Origin: Chryseobacterium sp. T16E-39
GTDB taxonomy: Bacteria > Bacteroidota > Bacteroidia > Flavobacteriales > Weeksellaceae
Assembly: GCF_002216065.1 (NCBI RefSeq)
Contig: NZ_CP022282.1
Span: 4,464,001 to 4,528,000 of the forward strand
Length of the DNA: 64,000 nt
Direction of reading: 5' to 3'
In this document: piece by piece, positions 53,939 to 63,800 of the stretch
Numbering within the stretch: the first letter of the stretch is position 1
How the letters are laid out: every line of letters begins with the position of its first letter
Notes under the pieces: generated by a model
Seen by the model: only the letters and a program-made list of their open reading frames with translations
Told to the model about the DNA's origin: nothing
Databases searched by the model: none
Position numbers and translations under genes: made by a program

Positions 53939-54256
53939 GTGAAATTTTTTGCTTTTATATTCGCTGTTTTTATTATGCTCCTGTCAATATCTTCGGGAGT
54001 TGTCGAAGATGAATGCAATGATGATATATCTTATACAAGAAATCAGCAAGACAGTAAGGAGCATGATAAATGTAATAGTTGTTGTCCTTTTATGTGCTGT
54101 CACACTTGTTGTAGCTTTACTATTTCAATGAAAATTGACTTCAGAGTCGATGATGATGAGGTTAAACATATTTTTGCTAAGATATTTAGCAATTACAAAT
54201 CTTTCAAAACTTCAGAATTTTCTTCTTCAATTTGGGAGCCTCCCAAAATAGCTTAA
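53939..54256 (+). CDS. DUF6660-type small Cys-rich secreted protein
   Basis: 105 residues, GTG start (53939) placed 4 nt after a -7 box. Signal peptide MKFFAFIFAVFIMLLSISSG. The mature protein carries a dense Cys/His cluster (CNSCCPFMCCHTCC, residues about 45-60), a likely metal site, then a helix and a WEPPK end. Proteins of this type (DUF6660 by my recognition) sit upstream of TonB-dependent receptors for metals in flavobacteria, as here (63 bp before 54320). It may hold or scavenge copper or zinc at the envelope. Confidence 0.75.
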   Translation: MKFFAFIFAVFIMLLSISSGVVEDECNDDISYTRNQQDSKEHDKCNSCCPFMCCHTCCSFTISMKIDFRVDDDEVKHIFAKIFSNYKSFKTSEFSSSIWEPPKIA

Positions 54257-54319
54257 TGTTTTTTCGTGACGTAAAACGTCATTTTTTTTCAACTTTATAA
54301 CATTAAGAATCAATAAAAA

Positions 54320-56512
54320 ATGAAGTCAAAATTTATTTTGCTGCTTTTGGTAGCAATAAATACCGTTGTATTCGGACAAAATACATTTAAAGCAATTATC
54401 CAGAATGAAGAGACTAAACAACCCTTAAGCGGTGTTACGGTTCAGTTAATTAATACTACAATTTCTGCTACTTCTGATATAAACGGACAAATTATACTGA
54501 CTAATATTCCTAACGGACAACAAAACATAGAGTTTAGTTTTTTGGAATATGAAAAGAAAACGGAAACTTATCAATTTCCTTTAACATCATCGGATCCCCT
54601 TATTATCTATTTGAAGTCCAGTGAACATGAACACGATCATGAGGACGAAATAGAAGAAGTTCAGATTTCTTCAACACGAAGTAACAGAAGTATTAAAGAT
54701 ATTCCAACAAGAATTGAATTTATTGCAGGAGAGGAGCTTGAAGAAAAAGGGAATATGAAAGCGGGAGATATAAGAATGCTTTTGGCTGAAAGTACAGGTA
54801 TTCAGACCCAGCAAACCTCTGCAACTTCTGCCAATGCTTCGATTCGTATTCAAGGACTTGATGGTAGATATACCCAAATTTTAAAGGATGGATTTCCCTT
54901 ATTTTCAGGAGCTGCTAGTGGATTGGGTTTACTACAAACTCCACCACTAGATTTAAAACAGGTAGAAGTAATTAAAGGGTCTGCTTCAACTCTTTACGGT
55001 GGCGGAGCCATAGCCGGTTTGGTCAATTTAATTTCTAAAACTCCAACCGAAGAACGTGAGCTACGTTTTCACTTGAATGGAGTTTCAAACGGTGCTTTTG
55101 ATATTAACGGTTTCTACGGTCAGAAATTTGGAAAAATTGGGACAACGGTTTTTGCATCGCACAACAGAAATTGGGCTTATGATCCTTCAAATACAGGATT
55201 TACAGCCATCCCAAAATTTGAACGATATGTTTTAAACCCGAAATTGTTTGTTTATTTTAATGACAATACAAAATTAAATTTTGGGATCAATACAACCGTT
55301 GAAAACCGTATCGGAGGAGATATTCAGTACATTCGAGGAAATGGAGATGCTGTTCACAGTTATTTTGAAGAAAACAAGACGCAGCGTTATTCTACACAAC
55401 TATCGTTTGATCATAAAATTGATGATAAAAACTTTATCAACGTAAAAAATAGCATAAGCTACTTTAATAGAATTATCAATGTTCCCAATTACACTTTTGA
55501 TGGAACACAAACGGCAACATTCAGTGAAGCGAGTTACACCCATAGGCAGGAAAATACAGAATGGGTAACGGGTATAAACTTGTGGACGGATAATTTTAAG
55601 GAAAAACAATTTTCAACATTCCCGTTAAGAAACTATAATCAGACAACTTTTGGAGCTTTTGCTCAAAACCTTTGGAAAGTAACAGATTGGCTGAATCTTG
55701 AAACAGGATTAAGAGCAGATTATGTGATTGACTACGGAGCTGTTTTTCTGCCAAGAATTTCTGCATTATTTAAAATTACAGACAAATTCTCTTCAAGAAT
55801 CGGGGGTGGATTCGGATATAAATCTCCAACTATTTTTACAGAAGAAAGTGAGCGTATCCAATATAGGAATGTATTGCCTGTTGATAGGGATGTAAATAAA
55901 CTTGAAAGAAGTTATGGGGGAAATATTGACTTCAATTACCGCACAAAACTATGGGATAAATTTAGCTTCAGTATCAATCAACTTTTCTTTTATACCTATT
56001 TGAATAATCCTTTGATGCTGGAAACGCAATCAAATAATGCATTTCAGTTTGTTAATTCTTCAGGACATATTGATACCAAAGGAACGGAAACCAATATTAA
56101 ATTGGGGTACGATGATTTTAAACTTTTATTGGGTTATACCTACACAGATACGCAGTTGAATAAGAATGGTATTACGTCAGCAAATCCATTAACACCGAAA
56201 CATCGTATCAATTCAGTTTTAATGTATGAAGTAGAAGATAAATGGAAAATAGGTTTGGAAGCTTATTACTTTAGCAAACAAAAATTGAATGATAATGCAA
56301 TCGGGAAGCAATATTGGTTGTACGGTTTTATGGCTGAAAGAATTTTTGGAAATTTTTCAATCTATATTAATTTTGAAAACTTCTTAGATTCCAGGCAGAC
56401 TAGATTTGACACTATTTATACAGGAACTGTTACCAACCCTACCTTCAGAGATATTTATGCACCGCTTGATGGATTCCTTATCAATGGAGGAATTAAATTG
56501 AGTTTAGAGTAA
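54320..56512 (+). CDS. TonB-dependent receptor, probably for a metal
   Basis: 730 residues. Signal peptide ending at VFGQ, an N-terminal carboxypeptidase-regulatory-like domain (residues 20-95), a His/Asp-rich linker SSEHEHDHEDEIEEV (about residues 98-112), the plug (IRIQGLDGRYTQILKDGFPL, VIKGSASTLYGGGAIAG) and a 22-strand-type barrel to the C-terminus. The plug has the GSASTLYGGGA TonB pattern. The His-rich linker and the Cys-rich neighbours (DUF6660 upstream, metallothionein-like protein downstream) suggest copper or zinc uptake. The true ligand is not shown. Confidence 0.85.
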   Translation: MKSKFILLLLVAINTVVFGQNTFKAIIQNEETKQPLSGVTVQLINTTISATSDINGQIILTNIPNGQQNIEFSFLEYEKKTETYQFPLTSSDPLIIYLKSSEHEHDHEDEIEEVQISSTRSNRSIKDIPTRIEFIAGEELEEKGNMKAGDIRMLLAESTGIQTQQTSATSANASIRIQGLDGRYTQILKDGFPLFSGAASGLGLLQTPPLDLKQVEVIKGSASTLYGGGAIAGLVNLISKTPTEERELRFHLNGVSNGAFDINGFYGQKFGKIGTTVFASHNRNWAYDPSNTGFTAIPKFERYVLNPKLFVYFNDNTKLNFGINTTVENRIGGDIQYIRGNGDAVHSYFEENKTQRYSTQLSFDHKIDDKNFINVKNSISYFNRIINVPNYTFDGTQTATFSEASYTHRQENTEWVTGINLWTDNFKEKQFSTFPLRNYNQTTFGAFAQNLWKVTDWLNLETGLRADYVIDYGAVFLPRISALFKITDKFSSRIGGGFGYKSPTIFTEESERIQYRNVLPVDRDVNKLERSYGGNIDFNYRTKLWDKFSFSINQLFFYTYLNNPLMLETQSNNAFQFVNSSGHIDTKGTETNIKLGYDDFKLLLGYTYTDTQLNKNGITSANPLTPKHRINSVLMYEVEDKWKIGLEAYYFSKQKLNDNAIGKQYWLYGFMAERIFGNFSIYINFENFLDSRQTRFDTIYTGTVTNPTFRDIYAPLDGFLINGGIKLSLE

Positions 56513-56601
56513 TCTACTTTTTAGATGTAAAAAAGTTGTCTAAAAATGTATCTTTTTAAACACTTTTCGGTCTACATAGTAAGAACTAAAATAAATTAAT
56601 T

Positions 56602-56721
56602 ATGTCAAAATGTAAATGCACCAATTGCGACTGCAAAAAATGCAACTGTACAAATTGCGCAGAAAATAACTGCCAATGTTCAAAATGTGAATGCACAAAA
56701 TGCAGTTGCTGCAAAGAGTAA
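56602..56721 (+). CDS. 39-residue metallothionein-like Cys-rich protein
   Basis: ATG at 56602, stop at 56719-56721. 39 residues contain 14 cysteines, almost all in C-x-C, C-x-x-C or CC pairs (KCKCTNCDCKKCNC, then CQCSKCECTKCSCCKE), with Lys, Asn and Thr between them and no aromatics. This is the composition of a metallothionein binding Cu+ or Zn2+. It does not match the classical SmtA layout, which has His and longer spacers. It lies between the TonB receptor and the sigma-factor gene, all on the plus strand, and is too short for most gene callers. Confidence 0.8.
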   Translation: MSKCKCTNCDCKKCNCTNCAENNCQCSKCECTKCSCCKE

Positions 56722-56769
56722 AATGTAAAAGGTTGATTTTAAATCAGCCTTTTATTATATTTACATATT

Positions 56770-57291
56770 ATGACAACTGAACAATTGTTATCCCAATATC
56801 AAAACGAACTGTATCACTTTATTTTAAAAAAAGTGAAGGATCGCTTTGTTGCTGAGGAAGTTCTTCAAAACAGTTGCCTGAAAATCCATCAGGGAATCAG
56901 TGTGCTTAAGGATGAATCAAAAGCGAGAGCTTGGGCTTATCGAATTGTTAGAAATGAAATTATTAATTTTTTACAACAAAACAAGAATATTTCCCGATAT
57001 CTTATCGATGAAAACATAAGTGATACTTTTGATAATGTTCAAGCATGTTGTTTGGATCATTTTATCAAAGCTCTTCCTGAAATTTATAAAATGGTACTAG
57101 TTAAAATTTATGTTGAAGGAAAGAGCCAAAATGAAGTTGCTAAAGAAACAGAATTATCGCTTGCCAATGTTAAGGCCAGGCTTCGAAGAGCGAAGGATCT
57201 GCTAAAAAATAACTTTGTGCAATGCTGTAAGTACGAGATCAATGCGAGTGGTAAACTTAAAGGAGAATCAAAGTGTACAATATGTAATTAA
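56770..57291 (+). CDS. SigZ-like ECF sigma factor with C-terminal Cys tail
   Basis: 173 residues. Sigma2 region (FVAEEVLQNSCLKIHQGI, RAWAYRIVRNEIINFL) and sigma4 HTH (ALPEIYKMVLVKIYVEGKSQ, then NEVAKETELSLANVKARLRR) are clear. A tail after sigma4 (NNFVQCCKYEI...CTIC) carries four Cys. Such tails are known from SigZ and the copper-sensing CorE group (ECF44), where the tail controls activity without an anti-sigma factor. No anti-sigma gene follows here, which agrees. It likely activates the metal locus around it. Confidence 0.85.
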   Translation: MTTEQLLSQYQNELYHFILKKVKDRFVAEEVLQNSCLKIHQGISVLKDESKARAWAYRIVRNEIINFLQQNKNISRYLIDENISDTFDNVQACCLDHFIKALPEIYKMVLVKIYVEGKSQNEVAKETELSLANVKARLRRAKDLLKNNFVQCCKYEINASGKLKGESKCTICN

Positions 57292-57599
57292 TACATTATC
57301 ATAGTATTTTAATAAAATAAGATTATTTCATTTTACTTCTTGATTTGAGAAAAGATATACACATTTCAGAACCAATCTATAACTTCTTTCAAGGTAGACT
57401 TTTTGTTTGTTGTGAAGTATCATCATAAATTTTTGGATCTTCAAAAGTTCTCGGAACATACTGATCTGCTTCTGGAATAAAAGGGCTCCCTTTATACCAT
57501 AAGCTTATGAAGATATCATAACAGCATTATCCAATGTCAAGATTATATCTAAGTTCTAATATATTGTGCAATCATTATGCTGTTTATCAAATATTTTGA
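57292..57599. other. Gap with a minus-strand coding relic
   Basis: 308 bp between the sigma-factor gene and the NUMOD gene. On the minus strand about 57410-57500 reads YKGSPFIPEADQYVPRTFED then PKIYDDTSQQTKSLP, which looks like the end of a broken gene of unknown family. No intact ORF. Confidence 0.35.
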
Positions 57600-58786
57600 T
57601 CAATCTTTTTCATTATTTATCTTTTCTTTAAGTAAGGAAATTCTCGGGCGTAATCTAAGCTTGGATATATCAAGGTTCCATAATGGCTCATTGTTATTAA
57701 TCACAATAGGTGTTTTGTCATTCATGTCAAATTCTTCTACCCAGGAATAATACAATAATCTGGTAATTGATAACATATTTTTTTGACCATTACGATTGAT
57801 CACAATATAAAAGTATGGATTATGCCCGCCATCCTTATTGTTTAGATTAATAGACATAATCGTTTCTTGCCAAAAGCTTTTATTCTTGCTTTTAGTCCAG
57901 CTGCCGAGTCGTTTTATCCTTCCTTTATTAGAGATTAGGTATCCCTTTTCAAAGTTTTTCACGGGTTTCCATTTCTCCCCAGGAAGATCTTCAAGAGATA
58001 AATTTATGCATGGGGGAGGGTTATTTTTATCAATGGATGGTTTACTTAGTTTTTGCCAAAGGGATTCATTTAGTAATTTATCCTTGCTTTCGGACTTTCT
58101 TTTTATAGGTGTAAAATCTTCTTTTTTAGGATGGTAATCTTTAAAGAACCATCTGGATCCTTCTGCTGTTAAGCGCTTCTTATCTAGTGCATGAAGAATA
58201 TTCCTACTGACAACTCCCAGGGCTCTGCTGGCAACATCAATAGTATCAAATGTGGCTATAAGTTCACCTTCAACACTATATTGGTTCACTGCTTTTTCAT
58301 GCATTCCCTGCTATTAGTAACCCTGTTTGCCTGAACTCTTTTAAAATGGTCTTCACTCACAGATAACTTTTCCAGATTGTCAGCGTGTAGGTGGAATCTG
58401 TTACCATCTTTAAATGAAATCAGAAAAGATTTGGTATTTGTATTAAGATCTTCAACAAAGTGATGGTACACCAAACGGGGTACTGACTTCCTGAATCTTT
58501 TTCCTTCTGATGATAACAAGCAGGTGATATTGTAAAAATCTCTCTCCAGGTATTTATTGAAAAATTTCATGAATTGTAGCTTCATAATAAGCTCCGGCGC
58601 TTTACGTTTTTTTCTATCTTTAGATGTAATCAGGCGCTCCAGACTCTTCACACGGCCATAATTTGAAATAGCATAGTTTTCAAAATTTTCAATAGGTTTC
58701 CATTTTTCACCTGTCAGATTCCTGAGTGAAGTATTGTAAAGTACTTCATTTAAGTAACGGTCATTTATATAGTTAGTCAAGTTCAT
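57600..58786 (-). pseudogene. NUMOD1/NUMOD4 protein gene split by a 1-base deletion, copy 2
   Basis: Two overlapping frames form one gene. The first (58786-58286, 166 residues) starts with a NUMOD4 domain (TGEKWKPIENFENYAISNYG, then RVKSL) and continues into VPRLVYHHFVEDL. The second (58304-57600, 234 residues) has a NUMOD1-type segment (NQYSVEGELIATFDTIDVAS) and a second NUMOD4 (LPGEKWKPVKNFEKGYLISN). Comparison with copy 1 at 52871-53515 shows that one base is missing near 58290, which splits what was an approximately 395-residue protein. NUMOD modules bind DNA in homing endonucleases. Whether a nuclease domain exists is uncertain; no clear HNH was seen. Confidence 0.8.
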
Positions 58787-59226
58787 TAAAAATTTGTCAG
58801 AAGAAAGAATAGTATGGTATCATGAAAACAAAAATATAAAACTCAAAATATAAATAAAAGGAATGTGGTATGATAGAAATACAAGCTTTTAAGTAAACTA
58901 TTATGATCCCATGAAATGAACATATAATTTTATTTCAAAAAGATCAGCATTCTTATGGTAATCCGTAATAAGGTATTCTTTGATATTGGTATTTTTGAAA
59001 CATTTCTAATTAAAAATTTTGCATTTAAAATTTAATACGACATATTCTGTCGCTTATCTAAAATACCTTTGTATTATATAGATGTAACAGTTTAAAAATG
59101 AGAAAGTAAAAACATGATGTAATTCATATTAAATGTTTTTAAAGTGAAATTAATGAATGCTTAAAAGCGTTAAATTTGCACGATTTTAAATCAACCTAAA
59201 TAAAATTAAAAATATATAACATAAGC
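58787..59226. promoter_or_regulatory. Upstream region of the T9SS/RHS operon
   Basis: 440 AT-rich bases with no ORF. A TAAATTTG -7 box at 59171-59178 fits the promoter of the T9SS gene at 59227, giving a leader of about 45 nt. No clear operator was found. Confidence 0.45.
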
Positions 59227-60840
59227 ATGAAAAAACTCTACTTGAGTGCATTTACTTTATGCATAGGCTTAGGTCTCTCAGCTCAAGATATAGTGTGGGA
59301 GAAAAACATTGAATCCAGTACTCAGGATTTTCTAAGCCAGGTTACAACAACAATCGATGGACAGTATTTAATTACTGGGAGTGCTATACAATCTGGAAGC
59401 CAGAAGAAAGAAGCTGGAAGTAATACCAAGCAAAATAATGGGTATGATTTTCATTTGGTGAAACTGAATCAGCAAGGAGATCAGGTTTGGGAAAAGTACT
59501 TTGCGGGAAGTAATCACGACTATTTATCTGCTACTGTAGCTACACAGGAAGGGGGCTTTTTAGTTTCAGGGACATCTTACTCTGGGAAATCTTTAGATAA
59601 AAAAGATGATTCCAAAGGAGGATCAGACATTTGGCTCATTAGACTTAATGAGTTTGGAGATGAATTATGGCAAAAAACTTTAGGTACAAGTGCTGATGAA
59701 GAAGCAAGATCAGTTATTCAAACAACGGATCTCGGATTCTTTGTGGCTGGAAATGTGCAAAATGCTGTTAAAGGTTATGGTTCAAAAGATGTTTTAATTA
59801 TAAAGCTTGATAAAAACGGAAAAGAAATTTCACAATTGGTTTTAGGTGGCAGAGGATTAGACGAGGTTGAAAAAATGATTCCAACGAAGGACGGGGGAGC
59901 ATTATTAGGAATTTATTCGAGAAGTTCCGGGTTTCGGGTTTCGGGTTCCGAAGATCAAAGCTCAACTCCAGAAACCTCGAACCGCGTATCTCGCTATCCC
60001 AAAACCACTAATAATGAAGGCGAAGGTGATTATTGGATCGTAAAACTCAGCAAAGATGGAAAAGTAGAATGGGAAAAGAATTTTGGGGGTAAAGGAGATG
60101 ATCATTTGAGAACCCTGGCTTTGACTTCAACTGGTTACATTATTGGCGGTGAATCCAGATCAGAAAGATCAGGAAACAAGACCGTTGGAATTGAAGAAGG
60201 TACAGATCTTTGGCTGATCTCCTTAAACGAAAAAGGCGATGAGCAATGGCAGAAATCGTACAATTTCAAAAACAGAGATGTTTTGATGGGAATGAGTGTT
60301 ATTGCTTCTGGTGATGATAAAACTTCTAAAGGAATATTATTAGGAGGTTATACTCAAGCAGAAGGAAGGATAGAAACCGATGATGAAACTTTTTGGATGT
60401 TGTACCTGAATCAGGATGGTAACGAACAGTGGAGAAAACATGTGAGTGGAGACTCGAGACGAAGAGAAGAGAGACTTTCTGATATAAAATTAAATAGAGA
60501 TGGTTCTATTATTCTAGCGGGAACTAGTGCAGAGGAATTAGGAAAAGAAAATTGGAAAATTATCAAGTTAGGAGATAAACAATTGGATCAGTTGATCGAG
60601 AAACATGATATCAAGATTTATCCGAACCCGGTATCAGATTATGCTTATGTTGAAATAGGTTTTGATTTCAAAGACGCTGATATTACCCTTTACGATATGG
60701 GAGGAAGGCAGTTGCAAAATATAAAAACAAAAAATAAAGTTACGAAGATCAATACTCAATCATTAATCCAAGGAGCTTATCTAGTATCCATAAAAACAGA
60801 CACTAATAAAACGGCTAACGCTAAATTAATCAAGAAATAA
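59227..60840 (+). CDS. Exported beta-propeller-like protein with T9SS type A domain
   Basis: 537 residues. Signal peptide MKKLYLSAFTLCIGLGLSAQ. The middle has about seven repeats of the form DxWLIRLNExGDELWQKTLG followed by EGGFLVSGTS-type strands, a propeller-like design. The C-terminus is a T9SS type A sorting domain (IKIYPNPVSDYAYVEI, LYDMGGRQLQNI, GAYLVSIKTD, KLIKK). Residues about 234-257 are an odd in-frame insert (see 59928-59993). Its stop overlaps the start of the RHS-type gene, so they are translated together. Exported to the cell surface. Confidence 0.82.
   Translation: MKKLYLSAFTLCIGLGLSAQDIVWEKNIESSTQDFLSQVTTTIDGQYLITGSAIQSGSQKKEAGSNTKQNNGYDFHLVKLNQQGDQVWEKYFAGSNHDYLSATVATQEGGFLVSGTSYSGKSLDKKDDSKGGSDIWLIRLNEFGDELWQKTLGTSADEEARSVIQTTDLGFFVAGNVQNAVKGYGSKDVLIIKLDKNGKEISQLVLGGRGLDEVEKMIPTKDGGALLGIYSRSSGFRVSGSEDQSSTPETSNRVSRYPKTTNNEGEGDYWIVKLSKDGKVEWEKNFGGKGDDHLRTLALTSTGYIIGGESRSERSGNKTVGIEEGTDLWLISLNEKGDEQWQKSYNFKNRDVLMGMSVIASGDDKTSKGILLGGYTQAEGRIETDDETFWMLYLNQDGNEQWRKHVSGDSRRREERLSDIKLNRDGSIILAGTSAEELGKENWKIIKLGDKQLDQLIEKHDIKIYPNPVSDYAYVEIGFDFKDADITLYDMGGRQLQNIKTKNKVTKINTQSLIQGAYLVSIKTDTNKTANAKLIKK
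59928..59993 (+). repeat. Palindromic insert inside the T9SS gene
   Basis: A run of GGGTTTC units (59928-59950) and, after a short loop, an imperfect complement (CTCCAGAAACCTCGAACC region, 59966-59984) followed by CGCGTATCTCGC. It encodes SGFRVSGSEDQSSTPETSN and RVSRYP in frame, unlike the surrounding repeats, at a loop between propeller blades. It resembles a dispersed palindromic repeat, like those between the genes at 3-8 kb but of a different sequence. Confidence 0.6.
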
Positions 60841-63800
60841 TGAAGAAGCTAACACTATTGGCAATTACATTGTCTGGTATCTTAGGTAATGCTCAATCTG
60901 CTAAAGACTTAACCAACTCATTTAGTAAAAATACAAAAAGCCCACAAGCTACAGACTTTATAAGATATGGTAATATCCCTATCAAAAAGAATATAGGAGA
61001 ACTTGATTTAAACATCCCTTTATTATCAATTCCTACACAAAATGGAGGTGCTGTAAGTTTGAATCTTAATTATAATGCATCAGGTTTTATACCTGACAAG
61101 AAGTCTGGTATTGTAGGATTTAACTGGAATTTGACGTCAGGAGGAGTTATTACACGAAGTGTTGTAGGCGAAGCTGATGATCAAGCAGGATCTCCACAAA
61201 CGGGTGGTGGTATGTATGGTCATTATGAGCATGGATATCTGGTCGGAATAAAGCAATTCGGAACCAATATCTCTGAGCTTCCAACAGATAATGATTTATC
61301 AACCATGAATCCTAATAAATTATCTGCCGCAGTAGACAATTTGACGGACGATTTTTTTGAAGTCCGATTAAATGGCTATCCAAATACTAATTCTACACGA
61401 TACGAAACAACATCTGATAAATATTCATTTAATTTTAATGGTATTTCTGGAAGTTTCTTTATAGCCCCCGATGGTAAAGTCGAGGTGGTTACCAGTGAAC
61501 CTCATAAACTTAAAGTAGACCTTTCGGGAATGAATTCCCAGCCTTATAACAGTGTTTGTAGTCCGTTAAGTGAATCAGAAATCATCATTACAGATGAAGT
61601 AGGAAATAAATATTACTTTGGGAAAGAAAGTAAAAATTTAGAGTATAATGTTTTTTTAGGAGCAACTGCAACAGGTAGTAATGCTCAAACTCCTGTAATC
61701 AGCAGCTGGTATCAATATAAAACAGAATATCAGAATGGGGATGTTTTAAAATATAATTACCAGGCAGATAATATTGCTCCCAATAATGTTTATAGCAGTT
61801 TTTGTATTATAGATCAAAATAATTTCTGGAAGCCACTTCCACAGTACAGTGATCTGAAAAAGTTTCTGGATCTTCATTCTATGGGAGATAGCAATTCGAA
61901 GCACGTTTTTAACGTGGTGAAAAAGACTTATCTATCAAATATTGAATATAAGGATTACAAAATCGTTTTCTCCTACTCTGATCAGGATAACCTTTATAAA
62001 AATGTAGACATTAGTGGTAGCCAGTTTGGAAAAGTGCCTCAAAAGAAACTGGACAAAATACAGTTATATAATCAAACCAATCTGACTAACACGATTGATT
62101 TTGGATATGAAGTATACAATACCCAATACCCAAGAATATTTCTTAAAACGGTAAAAGAAATGGGAAAAGAGCCCTACGAATTTTCGTATGACACCAGCAG
62201 TGCGGCTAATACACCAAGCCCTATGACTTTTGCTGTCGATTACTGGGGGTATTATAATGGAAAGACTTCTAACGATGCTCCTTTTACTATTTTTCCTTCG
62301 GTAAATTACTCAAGTAATGGGGATTATCAGTATACTTCAGATGTAAGGGAGTCTAATTTTTCTTATTCAAAGATGTATGCCCTTCAAAGTGTTAAATACC
62401 CCACAAAAGGAAGCTCTTTCTTTACATATGAACCACATAGCTACAGTTTTAGATTAGAACGAAGATCTGATAATAGTTTCCTCCCTAAGCTTTACGCAGT
62501 AAATGGGATCGTTGGAGGAACAAGGTTACAGAAAATTTATGATTATGATCTTAACGCGAATCAAAATACCAGGGAATTTATATACACAAATGATCTTGAC
62601 CAGTCCTCCGGTATCCTTACCGAGTGGCCAAGATATTTCTTTTCCTTCAACGCACAGACAAGTGGTGCACTCTGTTCAGGAGGTAGTGGTTGGTTAAACT
62701 GTGTTCCATGGGCATTTAATGGCACAAAAAACATTCAGACTGCCTCAGGTTATTCAAGAAGTTTAACGGAAGGAGCTGTTATAAGTTATTCAAGGGTAAT
62801 TGAAAAGCTCTCTGGTAATGGAAGCACTACTGATTATTTTACAAGTTATATAGATAAGCCAGACGTGCATTTTGATAATTCAGTGCAACTTACAGCAGGG
62901 GATTACAGTCCATTGCCAGCCGTCAGGAATCTTTTATTCATGCCAGCAAGCAGGAGTATTGAAAGAGATAAGCTTTCTAAAAGACTTATTAAAGATGAAT
63001 CAGGAACACTTTTGGAAGAACAAGTTTATTTATATAATGAAGACCCGTCAAGGCTGGATAAGTATCATATTTCAATGAACATATCAAATGCATGGATGAA
63101 CCCTTTAAGGAACTATTATTACAATAACTTCATGAGTTCTAATGTCACTAAACAGTATTTAAACAATAATTTATTATCATCTAAATCAGAAAATTTCTAT
63201 CAATCGGCCAATGGAGTGAATTTGTCCAAAGTTAAGAATACAAGTCCTGATGGAAAAGTCACAGAAACGACTTACCAATATGCCAATGAAAAAAATAATC
63301 AATTAATGATTGGTAAAAATATGGTAGGAATTCCGCTGGAAACAATGACTACCCAAACGGATAATGGGGTTACAAAAACATTATCAAAGGTAGAAACTAT
63401 TTATCCCACTTCACTCCCTACTCCCGAGGCTGGGAATTTAATATTACCTTTATCCCTAAAATCCTATGATGTTCTTGACAATACACCTTCTATAGAGGTG
63501 AGCTATAATCAATATGATACTAACGGAAATCTGCAACAATACACTTCAAAAGATGCAGTCCCGACAGCGATTGTTTGGGGATATAATAATACCCAGCCTA
63601 TTGCAAAAGTACAAGGTGCAACTTATGCTCAATTGGCAAGCTTAGGAATTATCACAGCCATCGTTGATGCCTCAGATTTGGATACAGAAAATCCAACTAA
63701 TGAACCTGCCTTAATTACAGCATTAGATAATTTCAGAAAGAACTCTGCTTTATCTTCCTATCAGGTAACAACCTATACTTATGATCCTTTAATTGGAGTG

